Part shown: positions 22,887 through 33,293 of the stretch, piece after piece
Layout of the letters: every line of letters starts with the position of its first letter
Position numbering within the stretch: position 1 is the stretch's first letter
DNA from: Guadua angustifolia
Taxonomy: Eukaryota; Streptophyta; Magnoliopsida; Poales; Poaceae
Length of the DNA: 64,000 nt
Assembly (NCBI GenBank): GCA_036346375.1
Contig: CM070504.1
Location: forward strand, 6,135,890 to 6,199,889
Reading direction: 5' to 3'
Program-made: the position numbers and the translations under genes
Notes under the pieces: generated by a model
Databases searched by the model: none
Told to the model about the DNA's origin: nothing
The model's input: only the letters and a program-made list of their open reading frames with translations

Positions 22887-23980
22887 TTAGGGAAAAAATT
22901 GCCTGAGCTTTTCTATGTTCCAAGCGTTTGAAACAACGTTGCCATCGGCGTCTTTTAGTCGGTAGGTGCCGGGCCGGATTACCTCCACTACGGTGAAGGG
23001 GCCTTCCCACGGGGGCGAAAGCTTATGCCTGCCGACGTTGGACTGAACTTGGCGCAGGACCAAGTCGCCTACGTTGAAGGCTCGCCATGACCGGGCGACT
23101 CTGATAGCGCCGCAATGCTTGTTGGTATTTGGCCGACCGGAGGACAACAACGTCGCGCGCCTCGTCGAGCTGGTCGACGGCGTCTTGTTGCGAGTCAAGC
23201 CCCCGCGCTTGGTCGAAGGCTTGCAGCCTTGGAGCGCCATACTCTGTGTCGGCTTGAGGATGGCTTTCGCGCCAACACCGTGAAGAACGGCGTGAACCCA
23301 GTCGACCGGGTCGGAGTGGTCCTCAGGCTCCAAAGGACGGAGGGTAGCTCAGCAGCCCACCGTCCCGCCGACTTCTTCAACCGGTTGAAGATTCGCGGCT
23401 TGATCCCCTGCAGATCATGCCGTTCGCCTCTTGGCCCGCCGCTGGTCCGCGGTGGGCGACGACGCCCGCTGACGCGATGTTGAAGTCGCCACAGATTCGA
23501 GAAATTCTTCCCGTGAACCGCGTGCCATTGTCGGTGATGATGGAGTTCGGGACCCCAAATCGCTAGACGATGCCGCGGAAGAAGTCAGCCGCTTGTGCGG
23601 ACGTGATAGTTGCGACTGGCTTCACCTCTATCCACTTGGTGAACTTGTCCACCGCGACGAAGAGGTGCGTGAAGCCCCCGGGCGCCTTTTTGAAAGGTCC
23701 GAGTAGGTCGAGCCCCAGATCGCGAATGGCCATGTGATGGGGATCGCCCGAGGGCTTGGGCCGAAGGTGTGTTTGCCGGCAAAAATTGGCACCTTCGCAG
23801 TGCGTAACAATTTGCTTCAAGATCGCCATGGCGGTCGGCCAATAGAAACCTTGGCGGAAGGCCTTACCCACGAGGGACCGTGGTGTCGCGGATGACCGCA
23901 CACTCCCGTGGATGTCGAATGAAGAACTCCTTACCCCGGTCACCAGATGCACTTCGAGGACCCCGAGGACTCTCTTGTAA
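22887..23980 (-). pseudogene. Integrase region of the Tat pol
   Basis: On the minus strand the zinc-binding end HCEGANFC is followed by the core GLDLLGPFKKAPGGFTHLF and VAVDKFTKWIEVKPVATIT, giving the first catalytic Asp. After a TAG comes RFGVPNSIITDNGTRF with the second Asp. The segment that should hold the catalytic Glu (before ANGMI) is disrupted by indels. WSLRTTPTRSTGFTPFF and the C-terminal KLSPPWEGPFTVVEVIRPGT and YRLKDADGNVV follow, ending with WNIEKLRQFFP and the stop at 22,887. Gypsy integrases insert cDNA into the genome. Several frameshifts and at least one stop make this copy inactive as read. Confidence 0.9.
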
Positions 23981-25925
23981 AGGTCTTCGCCGACCAGACA
24001 AAGATTTTTCGCCGAAGCGAGGCGCCGCCCTCGGTCGGTCCGGGAGGGTCCCGCTCATCTGCGATCGACGAGTGCTCCCTCCACCGATTCGCCGGAGCAC
24101 GCCCGACCTAAGTCGGGTGGCGCAGATCCGGTTGATTGGTGGTCGAGCCGGGCGGTCCGGCCACCGCCGCCATCGGGTCCAATGGATGGATGGTTGGTGA
24201 AGGTCGGGCGAAGATCTCGGTCGAACGGGTCCTTTGCCGGCGAGGTTGGCAAGGTAGTCGGCCTCGCCGCTATTAAGGCCGATAGCCGTGGTGGAGCTCG
24301 AACCCCTTGAACTTCTCTTCGCTTATGCACTTCTGGCAAGATGTCGCCATGCGGGGTCTCGGCCCGAGGCCTTCATGACCTGTCGACCACCGCCTTGAAT
24401 CGCCAGACATCGTAGCCGCCGACGCCGAGGTCGGGCGGCGATCCGGAGGCCGTTGATAAGGGCTTCAGATCGGCGACGTTATTCAGAAGGCCGAAGAGCA
24501 ATGGACGGCATATTGGAGCTTGTTGTCGAGTGGGGAAATGAGAACGACTCAAATACCGCCTGCTTCTTCGTAGGACCCATCGAAATACATCGCCCAAGAT
24601 TCGAGGTCTTCAAGCACCGAGGCGCTGGCTTCACCCATTCCGCGACGGTCCGCAAGGGCTTGAGATTTGATCGCCGCCCCGGGACGAACGAAATGTCGTG
24701 GCCGCTGAGCTCGAGTGCCCACTTGGCTATCCTTCCGTGTTGCCGCGGTTATGACGATCTCACCAAGGCGAGGAAGTCACGACGAGACGGGTGCCGCCAA
24801 GTAATGGATCGCTTTTTTCGCGATTAACACCGTAGAGTAACTTCGACTTGTGGATAGCGGCTTTGGACTCGACAAGATTTCATCGATGAAGTAGACCGCC
24901 TCGCACCTTGAGGGCGCTGCCTTCTTCCGCCTGGCTGACGACGAAGTGCCGCGCTTACGACCCGGTCGTGGCGGCAATGTAGAGGAGTAGGGCTCGCATG
25001 AAAGGGCGCGTCAGACCGGGTGATGTTAGGAAGGCCTTCACGACCAAGGGCTTCGGCTTTGCGCCCAACCGGTGGTCGGATTTCGAGCAAATTTATAGAG
25101 CGGATCCCACGCCGCCGAGGCGAGACACGAAAACGGCTTAAAGCCGCGAGGCACCCCGCCGCCTTCGACGCTTTTAGGTCGGCAATCGGACCCATCTTCA
25201 TGATCGCCGAGATCTTTACCGTTAGCTTCGATGCCGCGCCGGATATCATGAAGCCGAAAGCTTTCGGGGGACCCCAAGACGACTTTTCGGGTTAAGCTTT
25301 ATGCGAAACCGCTTGAGGTTCGCAAAGTCTCTTCGAGGTCGGGCGACGAGGTCTCCGCCTTTCCGGTCTTGACGACGATGTCGCCGACGATACTCGACGC
25401 TGCGCCGATTTGGTCGTCGAAACAGCGTGACATGCACCGCCGGTACGTGGCACCCGCTGCGTAGATCGGGGCATCGCCGTAACAAAACGAGCCAAAGGAG
25501 TGATAAAAGAAGTCGCGAGCTAGTCGGATTCTTTCATCGGATCCGTGGTAGCCCGAGTAGGCGCCCAGAAGGAGAGCGATTCACACCCGCAAAAGGAATC
25601 AATGACCGGTCGATCCGGCAAAGGAAAATGGTCCTTGGGGCATGCCTTGTTCAGCCGGTGTAATCAACACACATCCTCCATTGCCCGTTTTTTTTTACAA
25701 GGACGGTTGGCAAGCCACTCGGGTGGCGACTTTTATGAACCCTGCCTCCAAAAGCTTGGCTACTTCTTCCCCTATGAGCCTGCGCTTTTCTTCGTCGAAA
25801 CGGCGCAAGCGTTGGGCGACCGGCCTTGCGCCAGGTCGATATTGAGGGTGTGCTCGGCGACCTCCCTTGGGATGCCCGGCATGTCGGAGGTCTTCCATGC
25901 GAAGACATCTCGATTCGCCTGAAGG
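23981..25925 (-). pseudogene. Reverse transcriptase and RNase H region of the Tat pol
   Basis: The start of the reverse transcriptase is seen at 25,650-25,900: KRRLIGEEVAKLLEAGFIK, then LVKKNGQWRMCVDYTG, the usual gypsy-type block. Further on, FANLKRFRIKLNPKSRLGVP and RGIEANGKDLG match the thumb region. The active-site YVDD motif is not readable as such; the frame gives GDIVVKTGKA at about 25,370. RNase H and the connection to integrase (23,980-25,000) are present only as broken frames. The Tat lineage usually has an extra archaeal-type RNase H, which I could not confirm. The density of small indels is high. Confidence 0.8.
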
Positions 25926-26261
25926 AAGTCGACGAGCGCGCTTTCCTATTTGGCAGGGAGGGCGGACCCTACCCGCACGGTCTTGGCAGGGTCTTCGGGG
26001 TCGACCGCGACCCTCTTCGTGTCTTCGGCGGACTCGAAGGATCCGGGCCCCGACTTGCTGGAGGTAGGGACGGACCCGGAGGCCTCCCTTCGATAGTTGT
26101 CGAGCTCGGCGGACGCGATGACCGCCGGTTGTGTCGCAATCGCTTCGCCATAGCTTGAAGGCAAGCCGAAAGATGAGGCCACTGTAATGATGCCCCGTGG
26201 CCCCGAATCTTCAACCAGTAAGAGAGTTCAGATCGCCATGAACTTGGCGTAACATGGCCTC

Positions 26262-26513
26262 CTAAATGGCGTGGTAGGAACTCGCGAACCCCACAACCTC
26301 GAAAGTGAGGTTTTCGGTGGAAGTTCTCGCCCCCAAAGGTGACGGCAGTCGACCGCCCGAGAGGGTAAGCTCACGACCGTGATGACACCATGGAAAGGTG
26401 CCTTGCCCGGTCGCAGGTCGAGCGGGAATCCTCAGAGCTGCCGCCTCAACATACATGATGTTGAGACCGCTGCCACCGTCCATGAGCACCTTCGTGAGGC
26501 GCTTTGACCCCAC
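26262..26513 (-). pseudogene. Aspartic protease domain of the Tat pol
   Basis: The minus-strand frame contains KVLMDGGSGLNIMYVEAAAL, the retroviral-type protease motif in which DGGSG takes the place of the usual DTG/DSG, as is common in this lineage. TENLTFEVVGFASSYHAI follows, another conserved protease-region segment. It would cut the gag-pol polyprotein. It lies between gag and reverse transcriptase as expected. Confidence 0.85.
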
Positions 26514-26520
26514 GATGGGG

Positions 26521-28564
26521 TCAACGACGAGTGGGTACCTTCCCGGGTGCGGGATGTGGTCGGGGTGATCCGCCCGATCGAAGGTGATCGGAGACTCCGA
26601 TCACCGGAGGTACTTCGGGACCGCAGGGGTCACCGTATGCACCTCGCGGTAGGCGAGCTTTTGCCGCCGCTTGTCGGCGAGCTCTCCGCCACCGAAGATC
26701 ATGAGACATCCGCCGGGTTCCGGAACCCGCCGCGCGCTTTCTCCTCCCGGCCTCCGGTGTTGGGTCGCTTTTTCCCTTTACCCGCAGTGCGTGGGGTTTC
26801 GAGAGAAGCGCCAGACTTCGCAGCCCGACACTTGTGTTTGACGGTACCTGCAGCGCGACACGGCTTTCCATCAACTTTTCGGCGTGGTCGGGCGCTGCTA
26901 CCGCCGCCGGCTGGCGGGCGGTCGGTCCGCGACCATGTGGTCCTCGCGGGCTCGCTTTCCCTTCCACCTCCGCTTTGTCTGAGTGGTCGGGAGGGGCGGC
27001 GGGCTCGGAGCCGGATTCTCGTTTGGCCTTCCTTTTGTCGAAGATGGCCCCCACGGCCTCCTCGCCGAGGCGTGGTTGGTGGCAATGTCGAAGCGTGTCC
27101 TTGGTGGTCCCGGGCTTGAGGCAGCCCACCAGGGACTAAGGCTCAGACGTCGCGTCAGATGAACGCCCCACGACGCCGGCATCGCCGATGTCGGGAGTTC
27201 ATTGCACCGCTGGGAGAAACATCGGATGTAGTCCCGAGCTTCTTTCTCCGGCCGCTGCGCCTTTTGAGGTCCCAGAGTTCCTGTGGCGCCAGTAAGTGCC
27301 CGAAGTTTCCGACGGCGTTCTTCAAGTCGGCCCGCTTCCTAATCAGCCCGCGGCAGTACTCGAGCGAGCTCGGCCGAGTCCGCCAGATAAATGGGAGGTA
27401 TCAATGATGAAAAGATCATCAAGATTCCGCCGCCGACAGCGAGCCGGTAATCTTCGAGCCAAACACCGGGTTCGTGGCCCCCGTATTTGGCTATAGCACG
27501 GTGCCCGAACGGGCGGGAAATCCGCGACGGATTTCCGAGAACGCCGAGGTCCCGGCCTTCGGCCGGATCGCGGTCGCGACGCCGATCACGTCTCGCGAAC
27601 CGCAACGGGCCCCAATACGGCCGGCTTTGCGAAGGCCGAGGGTGTCACGGTAGTCGTGGCGTTCCCCGAGACGCTGTCGCGCCGGAGTGTAGGAGGCGTG
27701 AGGCCGCTCTAACTGCGGTGCGATTTTCACCGGCTCGCGGTGAGGCTGGCTTTGGCGGCCCGAATGGGACCTCGAGTGGTGGGCGCCAGGGGCCGGTACA
27801 TATTGTACGGCGGCATGCTCTATCAGCTCCCGGAGGTGCTGGTAGGTAGCCCTTGCCTCGGGCTCGCTCGGCTCAGGGACGCCGCAGAGCAACATTGCAG
27901 CCGCGGCGAAGTTTTGGCTAGGAAGGGGGAAACATGGGGCAACAACCAGCTCTTCTGCCAGCCATTGTTGTGACACAGCGTCAAGACGCCTTGCCACGGG
28001 CGCTGTGGTGGCGCGAGTTGGCTTGGCCCCGATAGGTCAACCCTTGCCTTGCTGTCCGGCGCGTGCAACTCACGGCTCGTTCTTTGGTGAAGCTCGTCGT
28101 GGCGACGGGGAGACCCAGTGCGGTCGTCTTGACGCCTCGCCCGGCGCTCGGCGCCGGTGGCGGGCTTCTTGGCTCGGGGAAGTAGCGGCCGACTGGTTGG
28201 CTACGTCGGCCACGTTGCACTCGCGGGAGTACGGTCCCTCCGAAGCTTGCTCCGTGTCGGGGCCGGAGTCGCTGCCGGAGGGACTCTCCAATATTTCATG
28301 GAAAGAGGCCGGCGCGTAGCCAGTCATTGCCACGAAACGCGAGCCTGCGGCGGGCTCCGACTTCGAGGGCTGCGTGGGGGCCTCGAGTCGAAGGTTGTCG
28401 AGGGCGTGGGTGGCGAAATCCAGGCGTCCAGCGGGGGCCTGATTCCGCGGCGCGGCAGGAGCAACGTCGAGCTCTCCTGCCATGGTGACGACGAAGTCGA
28501 AGGAACCGAAGCGGATTCGGCTCCCGGGCGCAAGAGCGCTGTCGTCGGTGGAGAAAGCCATCAA
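26521..28564 (-). pseudogene. gag region of the Tat element
   Basis: The first frame starts with MMAFSTDDSALAPGSRIRFG and SFDFVVTMAGELDVA (start near 28,564), a typical N-terminal segment for large grass gypsy gag genes. Broken frames follow through 27,300 (AVGNFGHLLAPQELWDLK). Then come GCLKPGTTKDTLRHCHQPRL and GEEAVGAIFDKRKAKRE, matching the nucleocapsid-proximal part that ends in basic, Gly/Arg-rich sequence. A zinc knuckle could not be read. Gag forms the virus-like particle. Many frameshifts interrupt it. Confidence 0.8.
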
Positions 28565-28606
28565 GGAAACAAAATGGGGATCCGAAGATGCTGGTGACGC
28601 GCGCAG

Positions 28607-28624
28607 CCCCTACCTGGCGCGCCA
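28607..28624 (-). other. Primer binding site of the Tat element
   Basis: Two bases inside the LTR end, the minus strand reads TGGCGCGCCAGGTAGGGG, the TGGCGC-type priming site common in grass gypsy elements. I did not assign the tRNA. It fixes the right LTR as the 5' LTR. Confidence 0.75.
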
Positions 28625-28626
28625 AC

Positions 28627-29679
28627 TGTCGGCGTTTCGTGAACCGGCAAGTAAATTTGTAAGTCTTAAGGGGCCGCGCGTCCCCGCTCCCTGAATGGTT
28701 AGACCCAAAGAGAGAAAGAGAGGGGTCCAAGATCTATACTGGTTCGGGCTGAATGTCCCTACTCCAGTTCGTGAGGTGGTCGGATATTATTGATTCCGGC
28801 GAACCCGCCGTGTTACAAGCGAGGGCTGAGCTCGGGCTTGGGCGCCTTGCGCACAGGGGTTGCCTGAGTGGCTATTAGTGTGACTCGGGGGTGCTGTGCT
28901 CGATGTTCTACGCCGTGCCCTCTCCGAAGGGCCAAGCCTCCCCTTATATAGCCTGGGGAGACAGGTTACACATAGGTTACACAGGAGTGTATAAAGGAAA
29001 AAATGGATGGGGCTCCCTAAGCCTAGGAGTCTGGTCTTTCGCCTCGGTGTCAGGTTGCTGGACTTGACCTCTGACGGGTAGTTGCACGTCTTGCGTCGGG
29101 TTGGTGAAGGCGTGGAGCGACGGCTCGGCCCGTTCCTCCGGAACGGCGACTTTGCCCTCTGGTAAAGGTCGTGCCGACGTCGGGCGCCGACCGAGAATTG
29201 CCTTGGGAAGGCGCGTGGCGCCCCGTCTTGGCTTGGTCGTGATGAGCCGCTGCGTCAGCTTGGTAGGTACCCGGCATGGAGGCTGGTTTCTGAGATTTGA
29301 CGTCTGCTCCTTGGTGAAGATGGTTTGCGCTTTGTTCGAAACTCCTGGCTTGTCCGACCCGTTGGTCGGGCATCCTTGAGTCGGTATTGCCGTAGCTTGT
29401 GGGGCGCCCGCCCTGTAGCGTCTGGTCGGACTGCTTTCCGGGGTTGGTTTGGTCGGGAACCGAATGCCTTCGCGTGGGCTGGTCGGTCGACCTTCCAGTT
29501 GCTTTAAGTACTGTTCGGGGGCGTCTGACTCATTGTGTTGGTCGGTCCGCCCTTTGGGGTCGAGTTGGTTGGAGGCCGTGGGCCTCTGAGTAGGACCTCT
29601 CGTTCGAGGCTCGGGCGTGTTGACGGCCCATATGCTTCTCCTAGGCCGCTGGGGATACCCACGTTCTGGGTATCCGTCA
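28627..29679 (-). repeat. 5' LTR of the Tat element (right copy), 1,053 bp
   Basis: Same ends as the left LTR (TGTCGGCGTT...TATCCGTCA), followed directly by the GAAGC duplication. It is 32 bp longer than the left copy because of many short indels, mostly in the 29,020-29,660 part. Confidence 0.95.
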
Positions 29680-29847
29680 GAAGCAGGCATGAAGCACAAA
29701 TGGGCCATGCCTGAACTCGCCAAAAACGAGCCGAGCCGCAACGGCATGGCTCAACGGGCACGACAGGCTTTCATGACCTGGCACTGTTCAAGCACGAAGC
29801 ACTATAGACCCACCCGACACGACACGACGCCCACTTTTAAACTATCT

Positions 29848-29985
29848 GGATGGAGTTGATTGTACTTCTCTTGCGTATATTTCTTGAGGCACTTATTCGG
29901 GTCCATCTGGACAGGAGTGAGATAACGATATGGCACCACCACAACAAAAATAGCAGAGATGATTACATGGAACAGAAAGACCAAC
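29848..29985 (-). pseudogene. Decayed TFIIE-beta-like first exon and upstream intron, 5' side of the hAT insertion
   Basis: A start codon at 29,906 directly follows a CAG acceptor, exactly as in the TFIIE-beta gene at 47,285. It reads MDPNKCLKKYTQEKYNQLHPD against MALNERLNKFKQQQE. The upstream intron also matches: CCATCTGGACAG, GATATGGCAC, ACAACA and GATTACATGGAA.AGAAA occur in the same order at both places. This is therefore an older, diverged paralogue whose first exon was hit by the hAT element at 29,840. Only this exon half and the weak stretch at 12,600-12,752 remain visible. Confidence 0.55.
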
Positions 29986-30789
29986 TGTCATATATTGTGA
30001 GTACAATTAGGCACAAATAATATGTATGTACAGTCAAAAGAAGCAAAGAGCACAAAAATACACACCTGCGTAAATAAAATTGTGTACAAAGACACAAGAG
30101 GCAATTGAACTCATAAATACAATTACTCATCAAACTATTGATAATTTCCTAGTTTTGGCAAACAAATCTCTCCGCAATGGACTATTGGTAATTTCATTTA
30201 TTCATCAAAAATTACAAATCAGCAACAACAGGGAACTATGAATTTGTTTAATGGAATAATTGCTTAATCAAACAGTTCAAAAATTATTAATGATGTGACT
30301 TAGGAAGCGATTTTGTTTTGCAGCTGGAGACTTGAGGCGCAACATGACGACGGCGCACGGAGGAGTTGGGGACTTTGGAGCGCCGCGACATTGGTACGCT
30401 TCCTTACTCCCATGTGGACTGTGCAACCAACTGTGCTTGAATAGAGCGTGGGCACGTGCAGAGACTCTAAAACATATGAACCGTCTGCAACACGTTAGCC
30501 ATCCCGGGGACGGTAGTGCCGCGCGCAGGCCACTAGTAGCTACCATGTGTGGCCGGGAAGCGGGTGTCAACGGTGTGCTAGTGCGACGTGCCACAGGGCG
30601 AACGGGTGGTGATGAGGAGGGCAAGCCACGATGTGCGCGCCCCAGCCGGACGCAGATTCTCTGCTGTTATGATATCTGCCGTTGGGTCACTGATATGTGG
30701 GCCAGACATTATAACGGCAGAGGATCCGTTTCCGCCCCAGCCACCCAATGTGGCACGCCATGTCTGCCGTTGACTCGTGTCATTGTGCA
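29986..30789. other. No identified gene
   Basis: AT-rich to 30,290, then a GC-richer stretch with a 171-codon plus-strand frame (30,332-30,847) that shows no domain and overlaps open frames on the other strand. I regard that frame as chance. Confidence 0.4.
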
Positions 30790-30959
30790 AGCGCAGCGGT
30801 TCAAATTTTGTTTTGAATCTAAATCTAAAATTTCGCTGAGATTTTAGAATTTCGACAAATCTCGGTCGACATTCAAAAACAAAAATTCAAATCCGATTCA
30901 TTTTCTACTGAAAAAACAAAATTTTGGCGAAAAATCCCGAAATTTCGGTATATTTGCAC

Positions 30960-31600
30960 AGGCTGAAAAGTGAGTCAAACAACGGCAAAAAATTTTATAT
31001 TTTTTTGAAGGTTCCTGACATATCGGTGAATCAGTGATGTTCCCATAAAAAATTCATATGATTATCATATTTGAGGAATTTTTTAAAAATTCAAACATTG
31101 GTACTGTTCTGATAAAATAATGACCGACAAATTTGATCCGAATGAAAAATGATACAAAACAAGTTAGAAAATTTTAACTTTTTATGCATGGTTATGATGC
31201 ATTATCAATGTTCTCATAAAATTTTCAAATGATGATAAATCTTAATGAATTTGTAAAAATTCGAATAGTGTAACTGAAGGGTGACCGATAAATTTTAATC
31301 GAATGAAAAATGATACAAACAATGTTAGAGAATTTTTCAAATTTTTATAGATAGTTTTGATGAATCATTAATGATACCATAAAATTTTCAAATGATTATC
31401 AAACATGAACAAATTTATAAAATTCTGACACTGATACTAACTCGTTTATGCTAATTCTATTTTTTATTTTTAAAAGATAACAAATGAAGTTAAAATATTT
31501 CAAAAAATTTCATATTTGATCCTAGACTTCTTAAGATAGTACCATAAATTTTTTATATCATGACAAAGCTTCTCAATTTTATGAAATTCTAAAAGTGTTT
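30960..31600. repeat. Diverged AT-rich tandem repeats of about 160 bp
   Basis: GACCGACAAATTTGATCCGA followed by ATGAAAAATGATAC at 31,122 recurs as GACCGATAAATTTTAATCGA with the same ATGAAAAATGATAC at 31,283 (161 bp apart). Each is followed by a CATAAAATTTTCAAATGAT segment and an AATTTATAAAATTC segment. Weaker copies precede (from about 30,960) and follow. Flanking TCTAAAATTTCGC(T/C)GA motifs at 30,820 and 31,870 may be the ends of the host element. Confidence 0.7.
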
Positions 31601-33293
31601 CTGCCAAAATTTTAAAATATCTCAAAAAATATTTTTTTGACAAATTATCATGAAATATCACTTTATTATGGTTTATTGATGTAATTGAAGTCAAATCCGG
31701 CCATAAAACAGCAAAATATGGATTTTTTCATGAAAGTTCGCACGGTTTGATCAAAATTTCGGCTGGTTTGAGCGAAATTTCGTCGAAAAAACGAAGTTAA
31801 TTTAGTATTTTCAATTTTTTTCAAATTTTTTATCCGGCCATTAGTTTGGATCTCGTGGAGACCCAAAATCCAAAATTTCGCCGAAATTTAGAATCCTGTG
31901 CATGCATGTCACTGTTGCTGCGCATAACTGCAACGGTTGATGTATCATCACAATGCATCAGGCAGCAAACACATGATTTGCCCCGACCCCACCTTCTCTT
32001 TTACCCACTCCAAACTCTTGTACAATGAAGTCAGGACGAAGAAAATATGAGATGCTCATACGTCGAAATTAACGTGAAACAAGCGTAAAAAGACATCTAA
32101 TAATCTCTTGCCATCCAATTTTATACATAAATAAAAAAAACAAAATGAAAATACAATAAATGTAGTAGCTCGCTAGTGGACAGTGCACCCCAAATGCCTG
32201 TAGATATGTGAGTACTGCTCTGTAGATTTAAAAAGCATTAAATTTAGCGATACAATAGTAAAATATGAATACTTACTAGTTCAATGCCCGTGCGTTGCTA
32301 CGAAAATAAAATTGGTAACAAAACATAAAAGTCAAGCAATAAAAAAATTGTGCTACAAGATCAAACATCTATTTCTCCCGATTACAAAAGTTTCTATGAT
32401 TTCTCCCGATTAGAACATACGTAGAGATGATATTCTTGGTATACATTCCGAAAGATCTTAAAATAAATAGTTACATTACAACACGACTTGGATATCATTT
32501 CGATCAAAACCTTATCTATGATGTGAGTATTTCTTTGTAGACAATGTTTTTTGTGAGGTTTCCGTAAGTTTTCTTAAACTTTCAACCCTTATCCTTCTCC
32601 TTGTTTGCGGTACAACCCAGCAGATGTCCCATGAGTTCACGATAACAAAAGTATAAGCAGATAATTTGCAACACAAGCATGCAGCGACCACAGACATCTT
32701 CTTCAATGTGATGAGTCTAAACTCTAAACAGATCGATCATGCAACAAATTGAAATATCATAACAAATGTGGTATAACCGTACAATTTAGGTACCAAAAAG
32801 CAAACCAGCTAACAAAAGTAGATCATAAAGTGCTAATAAGGAATCTTCCCCAACCGAATTAAAATAACAGATTCTTCAGAAAGAAATAAAAAATAAGACT
32901 GATGTCATCTTCAAAGCAACACTTGCAATGTCCCATCTCAATCTTGCACCGATAATTTTAGTTTCTAGCTTGGCAATAATACAACTAAGAGTTTGCAACA
33001 CTTAAGGACATAACAGAACATGGAGGCAAAGGTTGTCATGATGCAACATATGCAAATTATGGCTCTCCTAAAGTTTGCATTTAATTTATCATAATTCAAA
33101 ACGCAGTTTCAAATGACGCAATAAATTATAACAGAAGAGATTATGTATGTCATGATTTTTGGATGGCAGCTAAGCTAATGCAAATTTATCAAGAAGAGAT
33201 CACATGGATATCGGGGTTTTTTGTGAATTAGGTTATCCTGTCGGACTTCTCTATTTTATCAAAGAATTGAAAAATTATTATAGAAGAGCATAC
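31601..33293. other. AT-rich, no identified gene
   Basis: A possible minus-strand exon at 32,540-32,700 (frame with VPQTRRRIRVESLRKLTET) could not be tied to a known protein. It lies downstream of the GH51 remnant on the same strand but does not resemble the GH51 C-terminus. Confidence 0.3.

Larger units (their letters stand above)
14561..29679 (-). mobile_element. 15.1-kb Tat-lineage Ty3/gypsy retrotransposon, TSD GAAGC
   Basis: The two LTRs begin TGTCGGCGTT and end TATCCGTCA on the plus strand, and GAAGC flanks both sides (14,556-14,560 and 29,680-29,684). Coding order shows the element runs on the minus strand: PBS beside the right LTR, then gag, protease, reverse transcriptase/RNase H and integrase, then a long 3' region and PPT beside the left LTR. 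The 7-kb 3' region holds two plus-strand accessory genes and a tandem-repeat block. This layout (antisense ORFs and repeats between pol and the 3' LTR) is known for Tat-lineage elements such as Grande, RIRE2 and Retand. The coding frames are broken in many places. Confidence 0.93.
12753..29839. mobile_element. hAT element split by a nested retrotransposon, TSD AACTAT(TC/CT)
   Basis: The left end is TAGAGGTGGGC; the right end reversed is TAAAAGTGGGC (9 of 11 match). The flanking 8-mers are AACTATTC (12,745-12,752) and AACTATCT (29,840-29,847), identical for the first six bases, as expected for an old hAT 8-bp target duplication. Removing the inserted Tat element and its duplication leaves about 1.96 kb, with GC-rich subterminal sequence at both ends, an internal GA-rich tract and no transposase, so the original was non-autonomous. 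Confidence 0.8.

Noticed and set aside
30332..30847. 171-codon plus-strand ORF
   Set aside because: No domain, odd composition and opposite-strand frames open; likely chance.
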